Shown here piece after piece: positions 6,958 through 16,500 of a stretch of 33,908 nt of DNA. The notes beneath the pieces are model-generated. The model saw only the letters and a program-made list of their open reading frames with translations, did not search any database and was not told the origin of the DNA. How positions within the stretch are numbered: position 1 is the first letter of the stretch; each line of letters begins with the position of its first letter. The position numbers and the translations under genes were made by a program. Origin of the DNA: Mycobacterium sp. (GTDB taxonomy: Bacteria > Actinomycetota > Actinomycetes > Mycobacteriales > Mycobacteriaceae); assembly GCA_011620645.1 (NCBI GenBank), contig WOYS01000125.1:1-33908 (forward strand). Reading direction: 5' to 3'.

Positions 6958-7801
6958 CCGTGGGGTCTTCCCAGGCCACGCCGACGATCGGCCCGGTGCT
7001 GGCGCCCATCACCGGGGTGAACAGAGCGATCTCGACCTCCAGTTCCGGACGGGCGCTGCGCAGCCGGGTTGCCAGCTGTTGCGCCTCGTCCTCGAGCAAT
7101 GCGTGGCTGACCACCGCCCGTCCCGGTGTCCCCGGCGGGAAGGCTGACAACACCCGCCGGTAGATCCGGTCGATACCGCGATGTATGCCGCGGACCACAC
7201 CGAGCAGACGCACGTCGCCATCGGGACCGAGCGTGAGCAGCAGCTTGACGTCGACGGCGTCGCCGAACCGGGCCATCGTCGCAGGCATCCGCCCGCTGGA
7301 GGCCAACCGCCGCAGACCGTCGAGCACGAACTCCAGGTGGTAGCTACCGCGCAGCCGCTCGGCCCGCGCCACCAATTGGTCGAGCGTCATCCCGGCCCGG
7401 GCCTCCTCGGCCAGCCGGCGCACGAACAGCCCCTCTGCGGCAGCGGCGGTCTTGGAGTCCACCACGACCGTTGGGACGGCCATCAGCTTCGCGGCGGCAT
7501 GTGCACTGTCGTAGGCGCTGCTCAGCGTTCCCGCGAGGGTAACCACCAGCAAGCCCGCAGCGCCGGCGTCGACGGCCTTCTGCATCGCCTCGTACCAGTC
7601 GCCGACCGACGGTGACACGGTCTTGTGGTCGAGCTCGTCGGTGAACTGCGCGTAGAACTCTTCCGCAGTCAGGTCGACGCCCTCGTGATACAGGGTGCCG
7701 TCGAGGGTTATGCAGATTCCCACCACGCCGATGCCGAGTCGCGATCGCACCTCCGGTAGCAGGCACGCGACGCTGTCGGTGAGGATGGTGATTCCCGCCA
7801 T
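6944..7801 (-). CDS. DegV/FakB-like fatty acid-binding protein
   Basis: A 285-residue DegV-family protein. It shows the N-terminal TDS at residues 8-10, LDGTLYHEGVDL at 34-45, the hinge KTVSPS in place of the usual TSQPS, and TLAGTLSSAYDSA at 88-100, which corresponds to the conserved SGTxxS fatty-acid site. FakB proteins bind a free fatty acid and present it to FakA for phosphorylation. The gene is convergent with the hydrolase and the two 3' ends overlap by 14 bases, so it is transcribed separately. The ATG at 7801 is preferred to a TTG at 7822 because GGAAGG lies seven bases upstream. Its placement completes the FakA-FakB-PlsY set. Confidence 0.8.
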   Translation of the reverse strand: MAGITILTDSVACLLPEVRSRLGIGVVGICITLDGTLYHEGVDLTAEEFYAQFTDELDHKTVSPSVGDWYEAMQKAVDAGAAGLLVVTLAGTLSSAYDSAHAAAKLMAVPTVVVDSKTAAAAEGLFVRRLAEEARAGMTLDQLVARAERLRGSYHLEFVLDGLRRLASSGRMPATMARFGDAVDVKLLLTLGPDGDVRLLGVVRGIHRGIDRIYRRVLSAFPPGTPGRAVVSHALLEDEAQQLATRLRSARPELEVEIALFTPVMGASTGPIVGVAWEDPTVTDG

Positions 7802-7984
7802 GGCCCGCCCTTCCGTCACCAACGAGGGTCGCGGTGTGGCGATGACGTTACCGACGCGGTGGTCGACTTTCGTGGCTCTTCCGAATTAGCAGGGGCGGAG
7901 CTGTCTGGCACTGGTTGGCGCTCGCCGTGATTGGCGGGTGCAGGCCGTTCGCCGAGCAGCCACTCGCGCTCCCGCGCCGGACCT

Positions 7985-8180
7985 GCCGTCCTCCTGAGAT
8001 TGAACGTTGCAGTTGATTCGAGCGACGAACTGTTGACGTGTCTCCAGCTCCCCTTGCAAGTCGAACCGGAGCATATGGGACGCGTAGACGTACCACTGGC
8101 GCCATCCGCGTCGAGATACTGATGGCTCGATGAAGTACGAGAGCGTGATCCGGAGCCGAACCGGCTCAGTGTGCACTTGT
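7985..8180 (-). pseudogene. Subtilisin-like (S8) peptidase C-terminal fragment
   Basis: The minus strand reads, from about 8167, PVRLRITLSYFIEP followed by RRGWRQWYVYASHMLRF, DLQGELETRQQF and ARINCNVQSQEDG. This matches the C-terminal beta-rich domain of a large bacterial subtilase family often encoded beside an AAA+ ATPase and linked to anti-phage loci. The catalytic Asp-His-Ser domain is absent. Further upstream the frame is antisense to the transposase remnant. It is a fragment without expected activity. Together with the VWA and integrase remnants it suggests a former defence or mobile island. Confidence 0.65.
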
Positions 8181-8284
8181 TCGCGATCCAGCATTCGGAC
8201 GGAATGCTCAGCGGTGATGATCGGATAAAGATTCCTAAGATTCGGAACGTGAAAGATCATCTCCGCCAACGACTTCGAAGCGGT

Positions 8285-8502
8285 GTGGGCCGCAGGATGA
8301 CCGACGCCTACCATGCCGAGTCGGCGTTGGACCTGGATGAGACCCTCACGGTCTTCCGTTTGGGTGTGCCGCCGACGCTGGCCCGAACGCTGCGCTCGAC
8401 GAACTGCATCGAGTCGATGATCTCGGTCTGCCGCGAGCACGCGAGCAATGTCAAGCGCTGGTGCGCCGCCGGGATGGTCGAGGCGGGCAAGCACCGCACC
8501 CG
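8285..8502 (+). mobile_element. IS256-family transposase remnant
   Basis: A short frame contains VGRRMTDAYHAES, then TLTVFRLGVPPTLARTLRS with TNCIESMIS, then HASNVKRWCAAGMVEAGK. This is the C-terminal third of a mutator/IS256-type transposase. The segments are joined with internal deletions: the spacer after AYHAES is lost, and the stretch between NVKRW and CAAGM is shortened. The N-terminal catalytic aspartates are missing, so the element is dead. A 14-base tandem repeat lies about 100 bases downstream. Confidence 0.8.
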
Positions 8503-8601
8503 GGGCGCATCACCGGGATCACGGCAAGGACTTTTGGCACTTGTGAAGGTGATACCTGCGGCCGCATCATGGGAACAAAGATCCGGGCGTAGGTGGTAAA
8601 T

Positions 8602-8629
8602 CCGCCGTCTGTTAGCCGCCGTCTGTTGG
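8602..8629. repeat. Two-copy 14-base tandem repeat
   Basis: CCGCCGTCTGTTAG is followed directly by CCGCCGTCTGTTGG, 13 of 14 bases identical. It lies downstream of the IS256 remnant and looks like a slippage duplication. A similar 14-base duplication occurs in the P450 remnant near 33655. Confidence 0.8.
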
Positions 8630-8681
8630 TTGAAAGTGCCAAACGCATGACGCAGGAAAGCACTTCACCGGATTGACCGCT

Positions 8682-8702
8682 GAGTCCATCGACCGCGGAC
8701 TC
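8682..8702. promoter_or_regulatory. Inverted repeat upstream of the slipin gene
   Basis: GAGTCC and GGACTC form perfect six-base arms separated by nine bases, ending about eight bases before the AGGGGAAG ribosome site of the slipin gene. It could be an operator or a small hairpin in the 5' leader. No known regulator consensus was recognised; the GGACT/AGTCC halves faintly resemble DosR half-sites but in the opposite order. Confidence 0.3.
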
Positions 8703-8720
8703 CATTGTTGAGGGGAAGTC

Positions 8721-9599
8721 ATGAACGTCGTCGCCATCGTCCTTGCGGTGGTCATTGTGGCGCTGATTGTGGCGGCGCTGTCGATTCGGGTGGTGTACCA
8801 GTACGAGAAGGGTGTGTTGTTCCGGCTCGGGCGGGTCAAGGATGTCCGGGAGCCTGGGCTGAGGTTCATCATCCCGGTCATCGACCAGTTGAGGAAGGTC
8901 TCGATGCGTATCGTGACGATGCCGATCCAGTCACAGGGGATCATCACCCGCGACAATGTCAGCGTCGACATTGCCGCCGTCGCGTACTTTCGGGTCATCG
9001 ATGCGGTGAAGTCGGTGGTGGCCATCGAGAATGTCAGGGCGGCAATCGATCAGATCGCCCAAACCACGCTGCGCAACGTCGTCGGCCAGCACACCCTCGA
9101 CGAGACGTTGGCGGAGACCGAGGTGATCAACGCCAACATCCGGCAGATCCTGGACGTGATCACCCTGGAGTGGGGTGTCGAGGTGACTCTGGTCGAGCTC
9201 AAGGACATCCAGTTGCCCGACAGTATGAAGCGGGCGATGGCCCGAGAAGCCGAAGCCGAGCGGGAGAAGCGCGCGAAAATTATTGCCGCCGAGGGTGAAT
9301 CGCTGGCAGCGGCGGCACTCGGTGATGCCTCGGACACCATGATGGTCCACCCGTTGGCGTTGCAGCTGCGCAATCTGCAGACCCTGGTCGAATTGGGGGT
9401 CGACAAGAACACCACGGTGGTGTTCCCTGCTCAGCTGATGAGCGCGATCGGCGACATCGGAACATTCTTCGCCCGCGAGACCGCCGCCGTGGCGACGCCG
9501 TCGCCGCCGATCACGGCCCCATCAGCCCATCAGACGCAGGCCCCAACACCGGCAGCCAACGCAGAGAGCGGCCCCGACGCAAGCGCCCTGCGTGTGTGA
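8721..9599 (+). CDS. Slipin/stomatin-like SPFH (band 7) membrane protein
   Basis: A 292-residue protein with one N-terminal membrane span (about residues 4-24). An SPFH domain (about 25-180) follows, with the signature [28 protein letters not shown] and [38 protein letters not shown] at about 174-193 is the conserved helical segment that drives slipin oligomerisation. The tail is proline- and alanine-rich and probably disordered. Slipins scaffold membrane microdomains and often pair with NfeD proteases, but no nfeD is present here. The ATG at 8721 has AGGGGAAG three bases upstream. It is oriented with the small membrane protein that follows but separated from it by 233 bases. Confidence 0.85.
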   Translation: MNVVAIVLAVVIVALIVAALSIRVVYQYEKGVLFRLGRVKDVREPGLRFIIPVIDQLRKVSMRIVTMPIQSQGIITRDNVSVDIAAVAYFRVIDAVKSVVAIENVRAAIDQIAQTTLRNVVGQHTLDETLAETEVINANIRQILDVITLEWGVEVTLVELKDIQLPDSMKRAMAREAEAEREKRAKIIAAEGESLAAAALGDASDTMMVHPLALQLRNLQTLVELGVDKNTTVVFPAQLMSAIGDIGTFFARETAAVATPSPPITAPSAHQTQAPTPAANAESGPDASALRV

Positions 9600-9832
9600 T
9601 TGCCGGCCAGCGCACTACTGAGCAGCACGATCAGCGTGGACTCACTCCTCGATCACCAAGATGCCAGCGCGGACCAAGAGCGCGTAGACCTCCCGCAGTG
9701 GCGGCGTGAGCAGGTGCACGCCAGCCATGATCAGCGATTCACTGCCAGCACCACGCACGAATTCGGACATAATTACAAGGCAAACCAATCTTGGTGACGA
9801 ATCAGGGTCTCTTAACTGAATAGGACACGAAC
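9600..9832. other. Intergenic region after the slipin gene
   Basis: No gene can be supported. A short minus-strand open stretch (9642-9770) encodes 42 residues including AGVHLLTPPLREVYALLVRAGILV, which looks somewhat protein-like but matches nothing I know and has no clear ribosome site. Confidence 0.3.
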
Positions 9833-10195
9833 ATGTTGTCAACGGCCCGATCATTCCTGGCCTCGAACCGCGATGCTTCCCGGCTCGTCGAACGGGGCGA
9901 GAAGTTCTCCCTCCGACTGCCTGTGGTGGGCAAGGTGGCCGTGCCGCCGCCTGATCAGCTCGCCTTCTACGGGGTACTCGGCGCACTGGCCGCGGGTGGC
10001 CTGATCGACTGGCCGGTGGCACTGGCAATCGGCGTCGGCCAAGTCGTTTTGGCCAGGCACTTCAGCGATGGCTCCGCAGCCCCGCCCCCCGCCGCCCCGG
10101 CTGCACGTGAGGACGTGGCGGCTGCCCCGGCCGAAGCCGCTACGGCGCCTCGCAAGGCTGCGCCCCAGCAAGACGCTGAAGAAGGCCTGGCCTAG
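9833..10195 (+). CDS. Small membrane protein, conserved hypothetical
   Basis: A 120-residue protein. Residues 1-40 are amphipathic and include ERGEKFSLRLPVVGKVAVP. Residues 42-75 are hydrophobic (FYGVLGALAAGGLIDWP, then ALAIGVGQVVLA) and could form one long or two short membrane spans. The remaining 45 residues are an Ala/Pro-rich, charged, low-complexity tail. AGGA lies seven bases before the ATG. I do not recognise a named family. Its position between a slipin and a CtpF-like ATPase suggests a membrane accessory role, but nothing in the sequence shows a specific function. Confidence 0.65.
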   Translation: MLSTARSFLASNRDASRLVERGEKFSLRLPVVGKVAVPPPDQLAFYGVLGALAAGGLIDWPVALAIGVGQVVLARHFSDGSAAPPPAAPAAREDVAAAPAEAATAPRKAAPQQDAEEGLA

Positions 10196-10472
10196 CCATA
10201 CGGACCCAGGGTCAGCATCGCTGGGCGGTCAAGCCCGGTGAGCATTTTGGTGACGCGCATCGGTCACATAGTTCTGGCTGGCCGCGCGGTCGGCGGTGTG
10301 CTGCGCCGGTGCTGACGAACCAGGCTCGTGTTCATCGTGGTCATCGGGTTCGTCCTTGTCGATTAGTTCAGCGGTGACATCGGCGGAGACGACCAGCGAA
10401 TACGCGTACGCGAGTTTGAGCAGTTGTCATTGGCGTTTGGCGCCTGGATCCGGATGGGCGGTCGGGTCGTGC
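10196..10472. other. Intergenic region with a possible gene remnant
   Basis: The minus strand stays open from about 10435 to a stop at 10229 and reads LLKLAYAYSLVVSADVTAEL, then an acidic stretch (DKDEPDDHDEHEP). It looks coding-like but is preceded immediately by a stop and has no start codon near its beginning, so it may be the tail of a lost gene. I cannot name it. No clear terminator hairpin was seen for the two genes that end here. Confidence 0.3.
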
Positions 10473-13313
10473 TCAGTCAGGAATGGGAGCGCGCCATCGC
10501 ACGGTGCAGCCGGCAGGGTCCTTGCGGCCGTCGAGCAACCGGAGAACCAGCTTGCGAATCTCGCTCGCCCACAACACCGCACTGGCCATTGCCGTACAGA
10601 CCAGCCATTGGGTCAACGACAGGGGTGCGGTGGTGAAGGCTTCACGCAGGAACGGCACTTGCACAACTGCCACTTGAAGAAGGACGGACAGCGCAATTGC
10701 GCCCCACAGCCATCGGTTGGCAAAGGCGCCGCTGAAGGCGGTGTGGGTCTCGGAGCGGGCATTGAGGGTGTTGAAGAGTTGGGCCAGTACGAGCACGGTG
10801 AAGCCTGCAGTCCGGGCATTGTCCGGGGACTGGCTGCCGGCAATCAGTCCGCCGGGCAGATACAGGTCGAGCGTTGCCAATGTGGCCACCGCCGTGACCA
10901 CTCCGATCACGACGATGCCGCCCCACATCCGGCCGTCGATAATACGGTCCGACATCGACCGGGGTGGCCCGCTCATGAGGTCCTCCGTCTCGGGGTCGAC
11001 TCCCATCGCTAGGGCCGGCGCGCTGTCGGTGAGCAGATTGATCCACAGGATCTGGGTAGCCAGCAACGGCAGCGCCACAGAATGTTCGCCGTTGGACATC
11101 CCGATCAGGCCAGCGAGCACGACACCGAGGAACACCGTCAGGACTTCGCCCATGTTCGACGAGAGCAGATAGCGCAGGAACTTCTTGATGTTCGCGAAGA
11201 TCCCTCGGCCTTCTCGGATGGCCAAGACGACGGTCGCGAAGTTGTCGTCAGCGAGAATCATCTTCGCCGCCTGCTTGGCGACTTCGGTGCCGGTGCGGCC
11301 CATCGCTACGCCGATGTCTGCCGATTTCAGGGCGGGCGCGTCGTTCACACCGTCGCCGGTCATAGCCACTATCTGATCGTCGGCGTGGAGCGCCTCGATG
11401 ATTCGTAGCTTGTCAGCTGGAGTGATCTGCGTGAATGCGGAGCGCTGGCGTACCGTTTCGCGGAACTGGTCGTCGTCGAGTTGTGCGAGCTCAACCCCCG
11501 AGACGGCTATCTCGTGCTCGGTCAAGCCGAGGTCGTGGGCGATCCGCGCGGCTGCGCGGGGATGGTCTCCGGTGATCATCATGATCCGAATCCCGGCTTG
11601 CCGCGCCTCGGCGATGGCGACGGCCGCCTCCGGACGCGGAGGGTCGATGATTCCGACCATGCCGCAGTAGACCAGACACTGCTCCAGGCATTCGTCGATC
11701 TCGGGTGGTTCGGTGACCCCAAGCGGCCGGTAGGCGATAGCCCGTGCGCGGTAGGCGTCGCCGCAGAGGCGCTCGACGTCCTCAAGGATGCGGGACCGCC
11801 AAGCCCCGTCGAGTGGTTCGAGCCGATCGCCCACTTGGACGTGCGAGCAGCGGTCGAGCACTTTGTCCGGGCTGCCCTTCGTGACTGCGATGATCATGCC
11901 GTCGCGCTGGGCGTCTGAGGCGAGACTCGTCACCAGCTGGCGTTCGACGGTCCACGGGACCTCACCTACGAGATGGAACCGCTCGACGCGGCGGTCGCGG
12001 GTGCCAATCTTCATCTCGGCGACCAGGAACGCAGCATCGGTGGGATCGCCCTGGATAGTCGATTCACCGTTGTGTTCCTGCAGGGTGGCGTCATTGGCGA
12101 GACTGCCGCCACCAACGACCATCGCCGTTTGGCGCCACAGTTCAGTGCCCTCCGGCACGGGAATACCGTGCTGCTCGATCCGTCCTTCGGGCCGGTATCC
12201 GGCACCGGTGACAGTGACGTCCCCCAGCGGCGTCACCACGCGTCCGATCGTCGGCTCTCCGGTGGTGAGAGTGCCGGTCTTACCCGAGCAAATGACCGAT
12301 ACCGCCCCCAGCGTCTCCACTGATGAGAGTTCCTTGACGATCGCATGATGGGTGGCCATCCGGCGAACTCCGAGCGCGAGCACCACCGACATGACCGCTG
12401 GTAGTCCTTCGGGCACTGCGGCTACCGCGAGTGATACCCCGACCAGCACGGCCGTGATGACGTCGTCGACACGGTGGACGCCGAAGACGAGCAATATGGT
12501 GGCGATCACCACCACTGCGATGGCGAGAACGCCGATCCCGAGTACCCGACCGACCTGGGCGATCTCGCGCTGCAGCGGCGTCGGGCCATCTTGCACCGTC
12601 TCCACCAGGTCGGCGATTTGACCCATCTGAGTTGCCATCGCGGTGGCGGTCACCACAGCCCGCCCGTCGCCCCGCGTGACTGCGGTGCCGCTGAAGACCA
12701 TGTCGAGCCGGTCGGCGAGCCCTACTGGCGATGCGAGCGTGCGGGCGTCTTTGAGGACGGGTGCGCTCTCGCCAGTCAGCGCGGCCTCTGACACCTCCAA
12801 CCCGGCGGTCGCGAGCAACCTGGCATCGGCGTCGACCGTGTGGCCCTCGGCCAGCACGAGCAGATCGCCGGGCACCAGTTCGCGGGTGGGAATCCTGTGG
12901 TGTACGCCGTCACGGACCACCGTCGCGGTGGCCGCGCTCATCCGCGCCAGCGCGTCGACCGCACGCTCGGCGTGTGCCTGCTGCACGTACCCCAGTACCG
13001 CGTTGATGACGACGATGGTGGCGATCACCACGGCATCCACCGGCCAGCCTGACGCGCCTCCTACCCGCCACACCACGAGCGAGATGACGATCGCGGCGAA
13101 CAGCAGGTAGATCAACGGGTCGCGGAATTGCTCGACGATCTTGCGCCACACGGGCACCGGGGGCACGGTCGCGATTTCGTTCGGTCCCACCGCAGCGAGT
13201 CGTCGGGCTGCCTCCTCCGCGGACAGTCCGCGGTCAGGGTCGGTCCCGAACTGTCTGGCGACGGTAGCCGCATCGACCAGCGAGGGATCGGGTTGGGTCG
13301 CTGCGTTGATCAC
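10473..13313 (-). CDS. CtpF-like P-type (IIA) cation ATPase with mutated catalytic Asp
   Basis: A protein of about 946 residues with the full type II pump layout: N-terminal cation-ATPase domain, TGES at 180-183 (actuator domain), PEGLP in membrane segment 4, an N domain with KGSPDKVL, MITGDHP, GDGVNDAP with KSADIGVAMG, and C-terminal spans including LLTDSAPALAMG. The phosphorylation motif, invariantly DKTGTLT, reads GKTGTLT: codon 12284-12282 is GGT, so the aspartate that forms the phospho-intermediate is Gly344. One A-to-G change (GAT to GGT) explains it. Every other motif is intact. As written the pump cannot autophosphorylate. GTG 13313 is chosen because GGGGAGGA lies about eight bases upstream; a TTG at 13346 is an alternative. 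CtpF (Rv1997) is DosR-controlled in M. tuberculosis. Confidence 0.9.
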   Translation of the reverse strand: MINAATQPDPSLVDAATVARQFGTDPDRGLSAEEAARRLAAVGPNEIATVPPVPVWRKIVEQFRDPLIYLLFAAIVISLVVWRVGGASGWPVDAVVIATIVVINAVLGYVQQAHAERAVDALARMSAATATVVRDGVHHRIPTRELVPGDLLVLAEGHTVDADARLLATAGLEVSEAALTGESAPVLKDARTLASPVGLADRLDMVFSGTAVTRGDGRAVVTATAMATQMGQIADLVETVQDGPTPLQREIAQVGRVLGIGVLAIAVVVIATILLVFGVHRVDDVITAVLVGVSLAVAAVPEGLPAVMSVVLALGVRRMATHHAIVKELSSVETLGAVSVICSGKTGTLTTGEPTIGRVVTPLGDVTVTGAGYRPEGRIEQHGIPVPEGTELWRQTAMVVGGGSLANDATLQEHNGESTIQGDPTDAAFLVAEMKIGTRDRRVERFHLVGEVPWTVERQLVTSLASDAQRDGMIIAVTKGSPDKVLDRCSHVQVGDRLEPLDGAWRSRILEDVERLCGDAYRARAIAYRPLGVTEPPEIDECLEQCLVYCGMVGIIDPPRPEAAVAIAEARQAGIRIMMITGDHPRAAARIAHDLGLTEHEIAVSGVELAQLDDDQFRETVRQRSAFTQITPADKLRIIEALHADDQIVAMTGDGVNDAPALKSADIGVAMGRTGTEVAKQAAKMILADDNFATVVLAIREGRGIFANIKKFLRYLLSSNMGEVLTVFLGVVLAGLIGMSNGEHSVALPLLATQILWINLLTDSAPALAMGVDPETEDLMSGPPRSMSDRIIDGRMWGGIVVIGVVTAVATLATLDLYLPGGLIAGSQSPDNARTAGFTVLVLAQLFNTLNARSETHTAFSGAFANRWLWGAIALSVLLQVAVVQVPFLREAFTTAPLSLTQWLVCTAMASAVLWASEIRKLVLRLLDGRKDPAGCTVRWRAPIPD

Positions 13314-13353
13314 CAAGGCGTCCTCCCCATCCGATCTGGCAGTCAACTAGTCA

Positions 13354-13373
13354 CGTTGCACTGCAGTCCCGCG
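13354..13373. promoter_or_regulatory. Weak DosR-like site between divergent ATPases
   Basis: In the 240-base gap between the divergent ATPase genes, the minus strand reads GCGGGACTGCAGTGCAACG. The half GGGACT is perfect and the core ACTGCAGT is palindromic, but the second half is poor (about 11 of 20 consensus positions). It lies about 50 bases upstream of the CtpF-like start. This is a candidate only. Confidence 0.3.
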
Positions 13374-13554
13374 AAATGCGAGTCCGGCCAACCCGATTCC
13401 GCGCACCTAGTCGGAGTAGGTCATCTGATGTTCGCCGAATGAGCCACCAGGATTGCACCTCATCCGGTCATGACGCCCCTCCTGTCGCAGTCGCTGATGG
13501 TTAGCCGGTGTTCATCTGCAGTCAACCTGGTTCCCTGCTCGCTGCTCCCTGAGT

Positions 13555-16500
13555 ATGGTTGACGCCGTGGTCAAAACGCCTGCCCTACCCGGTTTTGGGT
13601 CGCTGGGCATACCGGTGCGTGCAGCTCTGGCGGCAACTCGGATCGCGGCGGCGGCAGCGGTGGCGGTCACCGGGACGGCGGGCAGCACGAACCTGTTGGG
13701 CCCGCGCGCGGCGCGGAGTGTGACCCGGCCTCTGGCCGGTGCCGCGCAGGATGCGGGCGCGTTGACCCGCGCGGCCGCGGGGATGGCGATCGAGGCGATG
13801 GGTGGGTCGCCGGCGCGGCGCAGAAGCGCCAACGGCGACCGCCGCTGGATTGAAGTGCGTGGACTGGCGGGCCCGGACGGCTCAGAGATCGAGGCTGAGG
13901 TCCTCGCCTCGGTCGTCTCGGCTCCCGGTGTGCGGGCGGCCTTCCTGAACCGTTCCGTTGCCCGCGTCGTGGTGACCGTCGACACTGACGGCCCCTCGTC
14001 GGCCGAGCTGTGCCGGGTTGTCGCCGACGCCGAACGGCGCACCACGGCCACCGCTACGCGCCAGCCGCCGACAAGTCTACCGGGCGACGATGCGGTGCTA
14101 GTAGCCCGCACGGCGGCTGCCGTGGCCGCCACCGCCGGGTTGGGGCTCGCGCTGGCCGGCAGTGCGCTGCGGCTGCCCGGATTGCCAGACCTCTTGTCGG
14201 TGCCGTCGGCGATGGCCGACCACATGCCGGGACTGCGCCGCCACGTGGAGCAACGCATCGGGCCCGAGGGCACCGATCTGCTGTTCGGGGTGGTCAACGC
14301 GGCGACGGCAGCATTGACGGCTGCCCCGACGACCGCGGCCGCCAATGCCGCGACGCAGGCGATGCTCGCCGCCGAGGCGTGGAACGGACGGCTGGCCTGG
14401 CACCGACATGAGCCCGATCTGGCTTCGCGTGCCTCGCCCGACGACTCCGCCCCAGCCGCGGACGCGGAAACCCCGACCTTGGCCGATGGGCCGGGGGAAC
14501 GCTATGCCAATCGAGCGGGATTAGCCGGGCTTGGCGCCGCCGCGGCGCTCGGCGCGCTGTCCGGCAACCTCACCACCGCGGGAGCGGCCGCACTGGTAGC
14601 GGTGCCAAAACCATTGCGCGCCAGCCGGGAAGCGTTCGGGTGTGCACTGAGCCGTGGTCTGACCACCCGGCATGACGCGTTGGTGCTGCATCCGCGGGCG
14701 CTGCGCACCCTCGACCGCATCGACGCGATCGTGATCGACCCGCGGGCCCTCTACACCGACGAGTTGATGGTCAGCCGCATCCAGGGTGTGGAGAACTCGC
14801 GCCGTGAACAAGCCTGGGAAGCTGCCCGCGCCGTGCTCGGCGACGGTGGACTGGCCCCGGGATGGCACAAGCTGTCCACCATCCCGAAAGCCGGCAGCAT
14901 CGGCGAGGCGTTGATCAGTCCGGTACGCGATCCGTACGCGGCGGCGCTGGTGACCGAGGCCAGAAAGTCCCGGCCCCGCGTCGTATCGATCGACGATGAC
15001 GGATTGCGGTCCCTGGCGCAGGGTTTCGATCACCTCTACACCGTCGACGGCTCGCTCGACGACGCTCTGGCGGCGGCGGTGGCGGACCTGAAGGCCGACG
15101 GTTTGACGGTGGCCCTGCTGACGACGCCGGAGATGCAGGCGGCACACGGCGCCGACATGTCGATCGGCGTGGTGCGCGCACAGCGTCCGCCCCCGTGGGG
15201 TGCCGACGTGTTCGTTCCCGATCTCGTGGCGGCCTGGCGTGTGCTGCATGCCCTACCCGCCGCGCGGGCTGCCACCAGCAGAGGCATCCGGCTGTCGTTG
15301 GAGAGCTCCGCGATCGGCGCGCTGATGTTGATCCCCGGCGTGGTGGGACGTCCCCCGGTGTCGGTCAACGCCGGGGTCTTCGCCGGTCTGTGGGCGGGAT
15401 TCAGTGCGGGCGGAAAGGTGTTCCGCGACCCGGTGCCCACCCCGGAACCGGGCCACGACTGGCATGCATTGCCAGTCGTGGAGGTGCGCCGGTTGCTGCC
15501 CCGGCCGCTCGACGAACTGCGTGGTGAGCCGTTGGGGGTCGAGCGCCTCGGGTCGCTACCCCCGGCCCGTGCGGTACGCGCGGCGAGCATCGGATCGTGG
15601 AAACTGGCCGCCGATTTCGTGGGCGAGATGCGCGCCAACCTGGCCGATCCGATTACGCCGATTCTGGCCACCGGCGCGGTGGCGAGCGCGCTGCTCGGCT
15701 CGCCGTTGGATGCGGCTCTGGTAGGGGGCGTGCTGTTGACGAACGCCGCGCTGTCCGCCGAGCAGCAGTTGCACGCCGAGCGCATTCTGCATCGCCTGCT
15801 TGCGGTGCAGGATCCGCTCGCGCGACGGCGGGTGGGCCCGCTCGAGGCCCAGCGCCACGAAAAGGTCGCCGCCACGCGGCTGCGTCCCGGCGACATCATC
15901 GAAATCCACACCGGTGAAGTGATCCCCGCCGACGCCCGGTTGCTCGAGGCCTCGAACATCGAAGTCGACGAATCGACCTTGACCGGGGAATCGCTGCCGG
16001 TGCCCAAGCAGACCGAACCCACACCGGGTGCACCGCTGGCCGAACGCAGCTGCATGCTCTACGCCGGCAGCACAATGGTCGCCGGGTCGGCGCTGGCCGT
16101 GGTCACCGCGGTCGGCTCGAGTTCGGAGATGCGCCGGGCGCTGGCGATGGCGCCGGCGAAGTCACGCGAGATCGGCCTGCAACGGCAACTGAGCCGGATC
16201 ACGGGGCGGGCGTTGCCCTGGAGCCTGACCGGCGGCGGCATGGTCGGGCTGCTCAGCGTGCTGCGTGGCACCCCGCTGCGCGAGGCGGTCGGCAGTGCGG
16301 TCGCCTTGACCGTCGCCGCAGTTCCCGAAGGACTGCCCTTGGTGGCCACCTTGGCCCAGTTGGCCGCCGCGCGCAGACTTACCGGCGAATCCGTACTGAT
16401 CCGCAACGCTCACTCGGTCGAGGCGCTCGCCCGCGTGCAGGTGGTGTGCTTCGACAAGACCGGCACGCTGAGCGAGAACCGGCTGCAGGTGAAATCGGTG

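Larger units (their letters stand above)
7802..8720. other. Intergenic stretch of gene remnants, no intact gene
   Basis: Between the FakB-like and slipin genes there is no intact gene. The stretch holds the subtilase fragment (7985-8180, minus), the IS256 fragment (8285-8502, plus), a 14-base near-perfect tandem repeat (8602-8629) and a short inverted repeat just upstream of the slipin ribosome site. The first 100 bases contain only a weak DosR-like match that I do not count. Confidence 0.6.

Noticed and set aside
7862..7880. DosR-like sequence GACTTTCGTGGCTCT upstream of the FakB-like gene
   Set aside because: It needs a one-base insertion and has a poor first half-site, so it is weaker than the listed candidates.
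10296..11012. Plus-strand open frame entering the 3' part of the CtpF-like gene
   Set aside because: Most of it is antisense to conserved membrane segments of the ATPase, with no motif of its own.
12282..12284. Considered that the missing Asp in the CtpF-like pump was a frame or reading mistake
   Set aside because: The frame is continuous, the flanking residues (VICS before, KTGTLT after) are exact, and the codon reads GGT on the minus strand; only a sequence error remains as a trivial explanation.
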